Source of the DNA: Sulfurimonas sp.
Lineage (GTDB): Bacteria; Campylobacterota; Campylobacteria; Campylobacterales; Sulfurimonadaceae
Direction of reading: 5' to 3'
DNA: 7,789 nt
NCBI GenBank assembly: GCA_021107375.1
Contig: JAIOSY010000238.1
Coordinates: 1-7,789, forward strand
Made by a program: the position numbers and the translations under genes. This document shows positions 1 to 5,076 of the stretch, one piece after another. How positions within the stretch are numbered: position 1 is the first letter of the stretch; each line of letters opens with the position of its first letter. The notes beneath the pieces were generated by a model, which saw nothing but the letters and a program-made list of their open reading frames with translations, had not been told where the DNA came from and did not search any database.

Positions 1-743
1 AAATCAGTAATCAAAATAGTAGAGTTTTCTTCTACAAAATCAAAAGTAGACTCAATAGCTTTAGAATCTTTATCACTATGAACTTCTATTTTATAAGACA
101 TATGACACTGAGATGGGTCAAGTTCGTGAAAAAGAGGGATTGATTCTACATCTGTTTGAATATTTTTGATTTGACCTATCTCTTGGAGGTAATTGATGAA
201 AGTGTAAGTATCAAAACCATGACTAAAAGTATCACTTCCAAACTCAATATTAACTAGGTATTTATTTAGTAAAGTATCTGTATCCGTAATTATTTCATCT
301 TCATCTACATCTTTTTGGATTTCAACTTTAGGTGTAGTATCATTATCTAAATAAATTTCTAATTCATTTATAAGAGTTTGGCTAATACTTTGTATCTCTT
401 CATCAGGCTCTCCTTCTGGGTCACTCATAACAAAATCTATAAGTGTTTGCATTTGATCTTTACAAGCTAAAAGTAATTGAATAATTTCATCATTTATTTC
501 TATTTTATGATTTCTTATTTTATCAAGCAGGTTTTCTGCAATATGTGTAAAGTCTACAATGTAATTAATTCCAAACATCCCAGAACTACCTTTAATGGTA
601 TGTGCGGCACGAAAAACAGCATTTATATTCTCATCATCCATACCATCTTCTTGAATCTCCATAAGAGCATCTTCCATTTTTTGAAGTAGTTCATCATTTT
701 CAGCTTTATAACCATCAAGCATATCTACAAAATCAAGATTCAT
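1..743 (-). CDS. cheA: CheA-type chemotaxis histidine kinase, N-terminal part (runs off left edge)
   Basis: This is the start of a cytoplasmic chemotaxis kinase, which autophosphorylates a histidine in its Hpt domain and passes phosphate to CheY/CheB-type regulators. About 247 residues are visible. The N-terminal Hpt domain carries the motif AAHTIKGSSGMFG, with the phospho-accepting His at residue 48. An acidic linker follows at about 105-155. Residues from about 162 (KYLVNIEFGSDTF...) to the edge, including LDPSQCHMSYKI, resemble the region between Hpt and dimerisation domains of long CheA proteins. The dimerisation, ATPase and CheW-like domains would lie beyond the window. The ATG overlaps the stop of the upstream STAS gene (ATGA) and has a strong AAAGGAG site 7 bases ahead, so the two are translationally coupled. 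An Hpt-only protein is less likely because of the CheA-like middle region. The family call is firm; the pathway it serves is unknown. Confidence 0.87.
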   Translation of the reverse strand, partial: MNLDFVDMLDGYKAENDELLQKMEDALMEIQEDGMDDENINAVFRAAHTIKGSSGMFGINYIVDFTHIAENLLDKIRNHKIEINDEIIQLLLACKDQMQTLIDFVMSDPEGEPDEEIQSISQTLINELEIYLDNDTTPKVEIQKDVDEDEIITDTDTLLNKYLVNIEFGSDTFSHGFDTYTFINYLQEIGQIKNIQTDVESIPLFHELDPSQCHMSYKIEVHSDKDSKAIESTFDFVEENSTILITD

Positions 744-1036
744 ACTATATCTCCTTTAAAATATTCACTGAGCATAAAAAAAGATATAAATTCTTTAAAT
801 TTTATTCCAGCAGTTATTTCAAAAGTTATTTTTTCTTTTTCAAGATATTTTTTTAAAGAGATTAAAATTTGTAAACCAGATGAATCAATTTCTGTAACAT
901 CGATGCAGTGAATTAAAAATTCTTTATCTGTTTTAAGTAAAGGAGTGATTTCTTTATGAAACATGTCAACTTCTTCTATCGTTAATGCGTGTTCCATATC
1001 TACAAAACATAACCCATCTTCAGAAAAAACTTTCAT
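740..1036 (-). CDS. STAS-domain protein (anti-sigma-factor-antagonist-like)
   Basis: A 98-residue protein made of a single STAS domain. The hallmark is IDSSGLQIL at residues 50-58; Ser53 aligns with the serine that partner kinases phosphorylate in SpoIIAA-type proteins. The rest follows the expected alternation of strands and helices, with no membrane segment. The start is supported by AAAGG 7 bases before the ATG. Its stop overlaps the cheA start, so it is the first visible gene of a chemotaxis operon. It probably works as a small switch or scaffold tied to that signalling unit rather than with a sigma factor, but this is inferred from neighbourhood only: no anti-sigma kinase is visible. Confidence 0.85.
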   Translation of the reverse strand: MKVFSEDGLCFVDMEHALTIEEVDMFHKEITPLLKTDKEFLIHCIDVTEIDSSGLQILISLKKYLEKEKITFEITAGIKFKEFISFFMLSEYFKGDIV

Positions 1037-1128
1037 AAAACAACCTTTAATATATAATTTATAAATTGAATCGTATTAAATTACTATGAAGAAACTATGA
1101 AGACTTTTTAATAAAAAGAAAGATTAAA

Positions 1129-1134
1129 TATAAG
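1129..1134 (+). promoter_or_regulatory. Possible -10 of the original ybgC promoter
   Basis: A TATAAG hexamer lies 15 bases before the relic ybgC start codon, in the divergent gap between the STAS gene and the relic. If used, it would give a very short leader and would now transcribe into the inserted element, antisense to the toxin gene. No convincing -35 is seen, which is usual for Campylobacterota. The rest of 1037-1149 holds only AT-rich sequence and a small CTTTTTA/TAAAAAG palindrome at 1104-1118. Confidence 0.25.
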
Positions 1135-1149
1135 ATATTAATAGAATAT

Positions 1150-1209
1150 ATGAAGATTCGAATTTATTACGAAGATACAGATAGGCTTTTAAAAATTAAA
1201 AGTTTGTAG
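1150..1209 (+). pseudogene. ybgC: Relic 5' end of ybgC, cut off by the insertion
   Basis: Read from the ATG, this encodes MKIRIYYEDTD, identical to the first 11 residues of intact YbgC at 2706. It then diverges (RLLKIKSL) and stops at TAG 1207-1209. DNA similarity starts exactly at the start codon and ends after 34 bases (31/34 identical). The three mismatches are third- or first-position synonymous changes in codons 2, 4 and 5. The sequences upstream of the two ATGs are unrelated. This is best read as the original chromosomal start of ybgC, stranded when an element inserted. It is far too short to be functional. Confidence 0.8.
1165..1183 (+). repeat. Left attachment-like direct repeat (attL core)
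   Basis: The 19 bases TATTACGAAGATACAGATA are repeated exactly at 2721-2739 in the same orientation. They cover ybgC codons 6-11 plus one base, including the codon for catalytic Asp11. An exact direct repeat bounding foreign-looking DNA within a conserved gene is what tyrosine-recombinase integration leaves. The repeat itself is observed; the attachment role is inferred. Confidence 0.72.
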
Positions 1210-1224
1210 TTTCGACGATTTTTT

Positions 1225-1249
1225 GCTAAAAAATATTTTTTAGCTTTTT
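1225..1249 (+). terminator. AT-rich palindrome plus T-run at the toxin 3' end
   Basis: A perfect 20-bp palindrome (GCTAAAAAAT followed by its complement) at 1225-1244 is followed on the plus strand by TTTTT. It overlaps the toxin stop codon. It fits a weak intrinsic terminator that would stop transcription entering from the displaced ybgC promoter before it runs antisense through the toxin gene. On the minus strand it is followed by A residues, so it is not a good terminator for the toxin operon itself. The stem is AT-rich, so efficiency is uncertain. Confidence 0.4.
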
Positions 1250-1900
1250 AATGGCATCTTTTTTTATTTCGTCAAATGATAAATTTATATTATTTTCTTC
1301 ACTAAGATATACACTTTCATCATCCATTGGTTCTTTTTTTGATTCTATAAAATCGTAAAGTTGTTTAGCACTATTTATATTATTTGTTTTAGTGGCAATA
1401 TCCAGTATCTCTTCAAGTGTCAAAATTTGATTATCTAAAATTGCTGTAAAATCAAAAAGATCTCTTGATTTTTCTCTTTGTAATAATGCTACAAGTTTTA
1501 GCTTTGCAATAGATTTTACATCTAATATTTTCAAATTTGAATTTTTATAGCTTACAAAAGTTGCAGATTTTAGTATCTCTTTTTGTATTGGTCTATTGGC
1601 TTGGAAAAATTCTAACTTTACATTATCCAAAATAAATTTTATCATGTACTCATCTGGAAATAATCCAGCCATTCTTAATGCTGTCACATTTTCATCTTGT
1701 ATTTTTGTAGCTCCCGATGAGCTTATAATAGGTATTATTTTTTTATAATTTAAAGATTTTGAGCTTACAATATCTATATCTTCTGATATTCTATGGTTAA
1801 TATAATATGCTAAAGCTGTTCCACCCGTAAAAAATAGTTCATCATTAAATAGTTCACTATCTTTGATTACATCTAGTGCAGATATTACATTAACAGTCAT
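1226..1900 (-). CDS. AbiEii/AbiGii-type nucleotidyltransferase toxin
   Basis: A 224-residue protein of the DNA polymerase-beta-like minimal nucleotidyltransferase superfamily, AbiEii branch. Members act as toxins in type IV-like toxin-antitoxin and phage abortive-infection systems, some by transferring nucleotides to tRNA. Visible motifs are FFTGGTALAYY (23-33), the loop HRISEDIDI (36-44) with metal-binding D41 and D43, a possible third carboxylate E97 in VKLEFF, and the family's C-terminal signature with K133/K135 and REKSRDLFDF (142-151). The active site therefore looks intact. The length is at the short end for the family. It overlaps the upstream HTH gene by 11 bp and has only a weak ribosome site (GGTATAG), suggesting translation depends on coupling to the partner. 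The family call is secure; toxicity and target are inferred from the family. Confidence 0.85.
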   Translation of the reverse strand: MTVNVISALDVIKDSELFNDELFFTGGTALAYYINHRISEDIDIVSSKSLNYKKIIPIISSSGATKIQDENVTALRMAGLFPDEYMIKFILDNVKLEFFQANRPIQKEILKSATFVSYKNSNLKILDVKSIAKLKLVALLQREKSRDLFDFTAILDNQILTLEEILDIATKTNNINSAKQLYDFIESKKEPMDDESVYLSEENNINLSFDEIKKDAIKKLKNIF

Positions 1901-2339
1901 TAACTATACCAACTATTTGTTTATACATCTTACTTTGGTTGTATTTTCCATTTAGCGGTATATCCATACCATTTGTAGAGATATAGCCTTTAAGGTACAT
2001 TTTTTTATATTTATCATTAAGTACTGATTTAACCATATTCTTTCCATATTGCTTACATAGTGTTTTTATATCATCTTGATTCATAGTTGATAGATAATTA
2101 GAAATAATTGAATAAACTTTTTGATTACTTATTTGGTTAGTTTGCCAAAAGAGATTATATGAATAATTGCTTGGATTAAACTCTACAATATCATCAATAT
2201 CTGCAACATTTATTTTCTGTTTTGCTTCTTTATAATCTGTATTCTCAAGTAGATGATATAATCTATGTCTCTTTTTTTTCCAGTCTCTTAATGTTCTATC
2301 TGGTACATCTAATAGTTTACTCATTTGTTGTTGAGTCAT
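1890..2339 (-). CDS. Helix-turn-helix protein, probable antitoxin/repressor of the AbiEii-like toxin
   Basis: A 149-residue protein with an N-terminal DNA-binding helix-turn-helix: the first residues TQQQMSKLLDVPDRTLRDWKK match a MerR/XRE-like HTH with recognition helix near DRTLRDWK, followed by a basic KKRHRLYHLL. The remainder, about residues 45-149, is polar and of no family I recognise; it lacks the usual AbiEi winged-helix plus C-terminal domain. The start at 2339 (ATG) is chosen over GTG at 2345 because AGGA sits 7 bases before the ATG but almost touches the GTG. The stop overlaps the toxin start by 11 bp. Position before the toxin, DNA-binding head and a palindrome in its own promoter all fit an autoregulating antitoxin. 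That role is inferred, not shown. Confidence 0.72.
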   Translation of the reverse strand: MTQQQMSKLLDVPDRTLRDWKKKRHRLYHLLENTDYKEAKQKINVADIDDIVEFNPSNYSYNLFWQTNQISNQKVYSIISNYLSTMNQDDIKTLCKQYGKNMVKSVLNDKYKKMYLKGYISTNGMDIPLNGKYNQSKMYKQIVGIVNDC

Positions 2340-2368
2340 AATCACATCCTATCAAAATATTTTTATTA

Positions 2369-2397
2369 ATTATAGGCGAATACCGCCTAATTGTCAA
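2369..2397 (-). promoter_or_regulatory. Consensus sigma-70 promoter of the TA-like operon
   Basis: On the minus strand there is an exact TTGACA (-35, 2392-2397), a 17-bp spacer and an exact TATAAT (-10, 2369-2374), 29 bases before the ATG at 2339. This is the best promoter in the window and contrasts with neighbouring genes, which show only -10 elements. A promoter this strong implies repression under normal conditions. Confidence 0.85.
2373..2389. promoter_or_regulatory. Operator-like palindrome TAGGCG-N5-CGCCTA
   Basis: Perfect 6-bp inverted arms with a 5-base centre (AATAC) lie within the -10/-35 spacer and overlap two bases of the -10. A dimeric HTH protein bound here would block RNA polymerase. 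The GC-rich arms stand out against the AT-rich surroundings. The HTH product of the gene immediately downstream is the natural candidate ligand. Confidence 0.7.
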
Positions 2398-2417
2398 GTG
2401 ATTTATTTTCTATAAAA

Positions 2418-2440
2418 CTCTTTTTCATTTGCGAAAAGAG
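2418..2440 (-). terminator. Weak hairpin with short T-run
   Basis: CTCTTTT (2418-2424) pairs with AAAAGAG (2434-2440) around a 9-base loop; on the minus strand TTTTAT follows. It could stop minus-strand transcription arriving at the TA promoter. The stem is short and AT-rich and no minus-strand gene lies upstream within the element, so the call is tentative. Confidence 0.25.
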
Positions 2441-2569
2441 TATTTGGTTTTGTTACATTTTTTATTAATGATAGCATTTAATCATCCTTAGTATTTTAGA
2501 CTATTGTATCTATTAATAATGTAAACTTGCATAATATTTAGTTTCAGAAGTAAACTTTAAAGACTTAGA

Positions 2570-2575
2570 TATAAT
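2570..2575 (+). promoter_or_regulatory. Possible distal -10 for ybgC
   Basis: TATAAT within GATATAATAGATA (2568-2580). The same 13 bases occur in front of the GGDEF-EAL gene at 5040-5052, suggesting a shared promoter form. It would give a leader of about 125 bases before the ybgC start. Confidence 0.35.
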
Positions 2576-2616
2576 AGATAAATTCAAAGTGCGTATCTAC
2601 ATTTTTTATTAGAAAA

Positions 2617-2635
2617 ATGGCACATATATGGCACA
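2617..2635 (+). repeat. Tandem ATGGCACA direct repeat
   Basis: ATGGCACA occurs at 2617-2624 and 2628-2635, 11 bp apart start to start, so on the same helical face. It lies about 85-105 bp inside the right core repeat, a plausible position for recombinase arm-type sites. It also covers the -35 region of the TATAAT at 2642, so a transcription-factor site is an equal possibility. Confidence 0.5.
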
Positions 2636-2641
2636 AAAATG

Positions 2642-2647
2642 TATAAT
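2642..2647 (+). promoter_or_regulatory. Possible proximal -10 of the replacement ybgC promoter
   Basis: An exact TATAAT preceded by TG, with no -35 match because the TGGCACA repeats occupy that place. It would start a leader of about 50 bases. If real, the inserted element supplies ybgC with a new promoter as well as a new start. Confidence 0.4.
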
Positions 2648-2705
2648 TTGAAGAAAACTAAAGAAACAAAAGGCTTGTAATGCCGATAAACGAAGGGTTT
2701 GTCTT

Positions 2706-3086
2706 ATGAAAATTAGAATATATTACGAAGATACAGATACAGGTGGGGTTGTTTATCACTCTAATTATTTAAATTTTTGTGAGAGAGCTAGAAGTGAGGC
2801 TTTTTATAAACTAGGGATAACTCCAGAACTAGAAAATGGTCATTTTGTTGCTAGGAAAGTTGAGGCTGATTATTTATCTAGTGCTAAACTTGGTGATATG
2901 CTTGAGATAAAAAGTGCATTACTTGAGATGAAGGCAGCTTCATTTATGCTTTTACAAACTATATTTAAAGATGACAAAAAAGTATTTGAGATGAAAATAA
3001 CATTAGTTTATATAACTTTTGAGGGAAAACCCCAAAGGTTGGATTCTAAAAATAAAGAGTTAATCCTCTCCCTCTTTGAAAGTTGA
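2706..3086 (+). CDS. ybgC: YbgC/4HBT-family acyl-CoA thioesterase
   Basis: A 126-residue single hot-dog-fold thioesterase that hydrolyses acyl-CoA (or acyl-ACP) thioesters in the cytoplasm; in many bacteria YbgC is linked to Tol-Pal or phospholipid functions. The signature YYEDTDTGGVVYHSNYLNFCERARSE covers residues 6-31, with Asp11 aligning with the catalytic aspartate (Asp17) of 4-hydroxybenzoyl-CoA thioesterase. The length is normal for the family. The ATG is supported by AAGGG 8 bases ahead. The first 11 codons plus one base are partly duplicated at 1150-1183, and the first five carry different synonymous codons from that copy, so the present start appears to come from the inserted element. 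No tol genes are adjacent. The 3' end overlaps the convergent gene by 27 bp. Confidence 0.9.
   Translation: MKIRIYYEDTDTGGVVYHSNYLNFCERARSEAFYKLGITPELENGHFVARKVEADYLSSAKLGDMLEIKSALLEMKAASFMLLQTIFKDDKKVFEMKITLVYITFEGKPQRLDSKNKELILSLFES
2721..2739 (+). repeat. Right attachment-like direct repeat (attR core)
   Basis: This is the exact second copy of the 19-bp block at 1165-1183, here inside intact ybgC codons 6-12. It marks the junction between the element-supplied start and the native gene body. The role as an attachment site is inferred from the pairing and the foreign content between copies. Confidence 0.72.
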
Positions 3087-4295
3087 TATATGTTTTACAA
3101 ATCTAGCAACAGATGGTTTTAAAAGCTCTATAGGATAAATCATTTGATTATCGGCAATCTCTATATTGTATTCTCTATCTTCATTTGTTAAAAGATGAAA
3201 AAAGTAGTCTATACCAACTGTTGTTGTATAGTTAATCCAATCATATTCAATATCATTGCTAAGTAAAGAGTTTGTTTCTATTAGAACATTATTATGCTCT
3301 GTAATTGAGTTTGCAATAATCATATCTCTTCTATCGTTATACTGTGTCATAGAAAGAATTAGTGGGTCATAATTTATTTGAGTTGAGAGTATATTTGTTG
3401 CATTTGCATCGTAGAGTGTAAGTTGAGATATTATCATACTTGTTTTTACAATAGGGGTATTTATAAAAAATGAAGCAAGTTGAATATTTTCATTTTCTTT
3501 TAGATGTCTTTCTAAATTTGTTGTTCGTCTTGAGATGGAGTAATTGATAGTTTTTCTATCTTGTTGAAACTCTTGAGGCATACTTTTAAATTTGTCATTT
3601 TCATAATTAGCTAGTTTTTTACCTATAGATGATTTATCATAAAATATTACAAGTGGAGAAACTGCTTCTTTTAAAAGTAAATCACTTTGTGCTCTATAGT
3701 CTATTCCACCGAAGTATAAATATGGTGATGTTGAGATTAAATCTTGTTTATTTATAGTTGGAAAAAAGATATTTATCTCTGGATCTATTTGAACAATTGA
3801 CTCAGCACCAATTGAAGTTAGTGGAGCAATTACATGAGTAAATCCGTCATTTTGAATATTGTTTATAGCAACTGATATATCTTCAACACTTTCAGTCTCA
3901 ATTTTATAACTTTTTAATTCAAAGGTTTGGTTTTTAGTTATAAGATAAGCAAAAGATGCGTTAGTTGTTGATGAAGCATATTTACCAATTTTTTTATATG
4001 GTAAAAGTAGAGCTATTTTAAGTTTTTTATTTATAATAGTTGAACCAAGATTAAAAATAGATATATTCATATTTCTAAGTTCATTATGCTCTTCATTTTC
4101 TAATTTTGTTGTGGCATGTGCAAGAAATGAAAAAATCATCTCATTATCAATATACTCTTGCATACACTTTTCACTACATGGATAAGGGTCAAGATTTTGT
4201 ATATATGTCTTTGGTAAAGGTATATTGGAGATAAGAAAGCTTTGTGCAAATCCAACAATAGGAAGTAGTAAAATAGTAAATATCAGTTTTTTCAT
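3060..4295 (-). CDS. Secreted protein with periplasmic-binding-protein-like fold, function unknown
   Basis: A 411-residue exported protein. Residues 1-18 form a Sec signal peptide (KK, then a hydrophobic stretch ending GFAQ), with cleavage near residue 17 or 18 and no lipobox. After it comes a short segment with two cysteines (C40, C44, in PYPCSEKCMQEYID) and a helical stretch. From about residue 91, KLKIALLLPYKKIGKYA opens a type-1 periplasmic-binding-protein-like region. This shows the alternating strand/helix pattern of Leu/Ile/Val-binding and LpoA-like proteins (FTHVIAPLTS at 152-161, INIFFPTINK at 174-183, SPLVIFYDKSSIGKKLA at 213-229). The usual glycine-rich ligand loop is not clear. 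Its ATG overlaps the stop of the upstream UDG-like gene (ATGA), so they form an operon. It could be a ligand sensor, a transporter component or a cell-wall-synthase activator; nothing visible decides. Confidence 0.8.
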   Translation of the reverse strand: MKKLIFTILLLPIVGFAQSFLISNIPLPKTYIQNLDPYPCSEKCMQEYIDNEMIFSFLAHATTKLENEEHNELRNMNISIFNLGSTIINKKLKIALLLPYKKIGKYASSTTNASFAYLITKNQTFELKSYKIETESVEDISVAINNIQNDGFTHVIAPLTSIGAESIVQIDPEINIFFPTINKQDLISTSPYLYFGGIDYRAQSDLLLKEAVSPLVIFYDKSSIGKKLANYENDKFKSMPQEFQQDRKTINYSISRRTTNLERHLKENENIQLASFFINTPIVKTSMIISQLTLYDANATNILSTQINYDPLILSMTQYNDRRDMIIANSITEHNNVLIETNSLLSNDIEYDWINYTTTVGIDYFFHLLTNEDREYNIEIADNQMIYPIELLKPSVARFVKHISTFKEGED

Positions 4296-4948
4296 AAACA
4301 GCTCTTTATAGTTTTTAAATCATTTAATGTTATTTTTTTCAACTCAGGATTTCTAAGAAGAAATTGAGGATGATATATTGGGATTAGTTTATACTTTTTA
4401 AAGTCTATCACATGTCCCCTTACATCCTCAAAGTTGTTACTTTCATTAGTAACTTTATAGTACGAATCATCACCTAGAGTAACTATGACTTTTGGTTTTA
4501 TGAACTCTATTTGTGAGTATAGATAAGATTTACACGAGTTAAATTCAGATATAGATGGAGTATTTGAGTTTAGTGTTTTACATTTTATGGCATGTGTAAA
4601 ATAAACATCATCTATCTTTAAATCTAAAACATTTTCTATCATGTTTTTTAAAGTTTCACCAGATCTACCACTATAATAAGTATTTTGTGAATCATCTGTA
4701 GTTGAAACAGTAAAATCTATAATCATAAGTTCAGCATCAGTATTTCCATAACCACTCATACTTTGAGACCTAGATTTACTTAAATCACAAAGATGGCATG
4801 TGGAGATATTTTTTACTAACTGTTCTAAGGTATTTACTAACTCTTGAGATGTTGTTTCATTAACAGAAAAAGGGTCACTATACTCGAATCCAAGTGCTTT
4901 TTGTCGGTAAAGATTTTGAAGTAATATAAGATTCTGGTAAGACTTCAA
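4292..4948 (-). CDS. Family 4-like uracil-DNA glycosylase homologue with altered catalytic motif
   Basis: A protein of 218 residues (225 from GTG at 4969). TTG at 4948 is preferred because AAGGA lies 8 bases ahead, whereas no ribosome site precedes the GTG. Counting from the GTG, the four iron-sulphur cysteines of family 4 uracil-DNA glycosylases are present (C58, C61, C130, C146). So are the SGRSGETLKNMI segment (100-111), DVYFTHAIKCK (121-131), PKVIVTLGD (159-167) and the second catalytic motif YHPQFLLRNPELK (199-211, His200). The first catalytic motif, normally GEAPG or close to it, reads IDFTVSTTDD (84-93), so base-excision activity is doubtful. The family acts on uracil in DNA; this copy may have changed substrate or lost catalysis. 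It overlaps the periplasmic-protein gene by 4 bp and diverges from the GGDEF-EAL gene. Confidence 0.82.
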   Translation of the reverse strand: MKSYQNLILLQNLYRQKALGFEYSDPFSVNETTSQELVNTLEQLVKNISTCHLCDLSKSRSQSMSGYGNTDAELMIIDFTVSTTDDSQNTYYSGRSGETLKNMIENVLDLKIDDVYFTHAIKCKTLNSNTPSISEFNSCKSYLYSQIEFIKPKVIVTLGDDSYYKVTNESNNFEDVRGHVIDFKKYKLIPIYHPQFLLRNPELKKITLNDLKTIKSCL

Positions 4949-4981
4949 TATCGTTTTCCTTATACTCACTTTAGTAATGAG

Positions 4982-5016
4982 AGTATATTTAAAGTGTGGT
5001 TAAAATATACTTTAAA
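4982..5016. repeat. Overlapping inverted repeats between divergent genes
   Basis: AGTATATTT (4982-4990) and AAATATACT (5003-5011) are perfect 9-bp inverted arms 12 bases apart. TTTAAAGT (4988-4995) and ACTTTAAA (5009-5016) form a second overlapping inverted pair. They lie between the divergent starts of the UDG-like and GGDEF-EAL genes, so a shared operator is possible. Chance in AT-rich DNA cannot be excluded. Confidence 0.35.
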
Positions 5017-5038
5017 ACTTTAATAAATTAGACGCTTG

Positions 5039-5047
5039 TGATATAAT
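5039..5047 (+). promoter_or_regulatory. Extended -10 promoter of the GGDEF-EAL gene
   Basis: TGATATAAT matches the TGnTATAAT extended -10, 30 bases before the TTG start. There is no -35 match, as is common in Campylobacterota. It is followed by a GGAG ribosome site at 5068-5071. Confidence 0.6.
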
Positions 5048-5076
5048 AGATATAAAATAATATTTTTGGAGATTTT

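Larger units (their letters stand above)
2398..2705. other. Non-coding right-hand segment of the inserted element
   Basis: About 310 bases without a credible gene on either strand. It contains a weak hairpin (2418-2440), two -10-like TATAAT hexamers on the plus strand (2570-2575, 2642-2647), a tandem ATGGCACA repeat (2617-2635) and an RBS for ybgC (AAGGG, 2693-2697). No recombinase remnant could be read in any frame. It most likely combines integration or regulatory sites with the replacement leader of ybgC. Confidence 0.5.
1165..2739. mobile_element. Small integrated element in the 5' end of ybgC, carrying a TA-like pair
   Basis: The interval is bounded by the exact 19-bp direct repeat and has a unit length of 1556 bp (one repeat plus the DNA between). 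It holds an AbiEii-like nucleotidyltransferase, a helix-turn-helix partner, their promoter/operator, and a right-hand segment with a TGGCACA direct repeat, a promoter candidate, an RBS and replacement first codons for ybgC. The host gene therefore remains full length after insertion. SXT/R391 elements in prfC and islands at dusA are known to restore a 5' coding end in this way. No recombinase gene lies inside, so it is either a deletion remnant of a larger island or a non-autonomous element mobilised in trans. A tandem partial duplication made by homologous import of a foreign ybgC start with its flanking DNA is the main alternative. Confidence 0.68.

Noticed and set aside
477..689. Plus-strand open frame of 70 codons
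   Set aside because: It lies wholly antisense to the conserved Hpt domain of cheA and its composition looks like reversed coding sequence.
1104..1118. CTTTTTA/TAAAAAG palindrome upstream of the relic
   Set aside because: A one-base centre and pure A/T-rich arms are expected by chance at this composition.
2339..2345. GTG at 2345 as the start of the HTH gene
   Set aside because: The AGGA ribosome site almost abuts the GTG but is correctly spaced for the ATG at 2339.
2611..2649. Short frame MAHIWHKNV as a remnant of an integrase C-terminus
   Set aside because: It is too short and matches no recombinase motif; the repeated ATGGCACA is better read as a DNA site.
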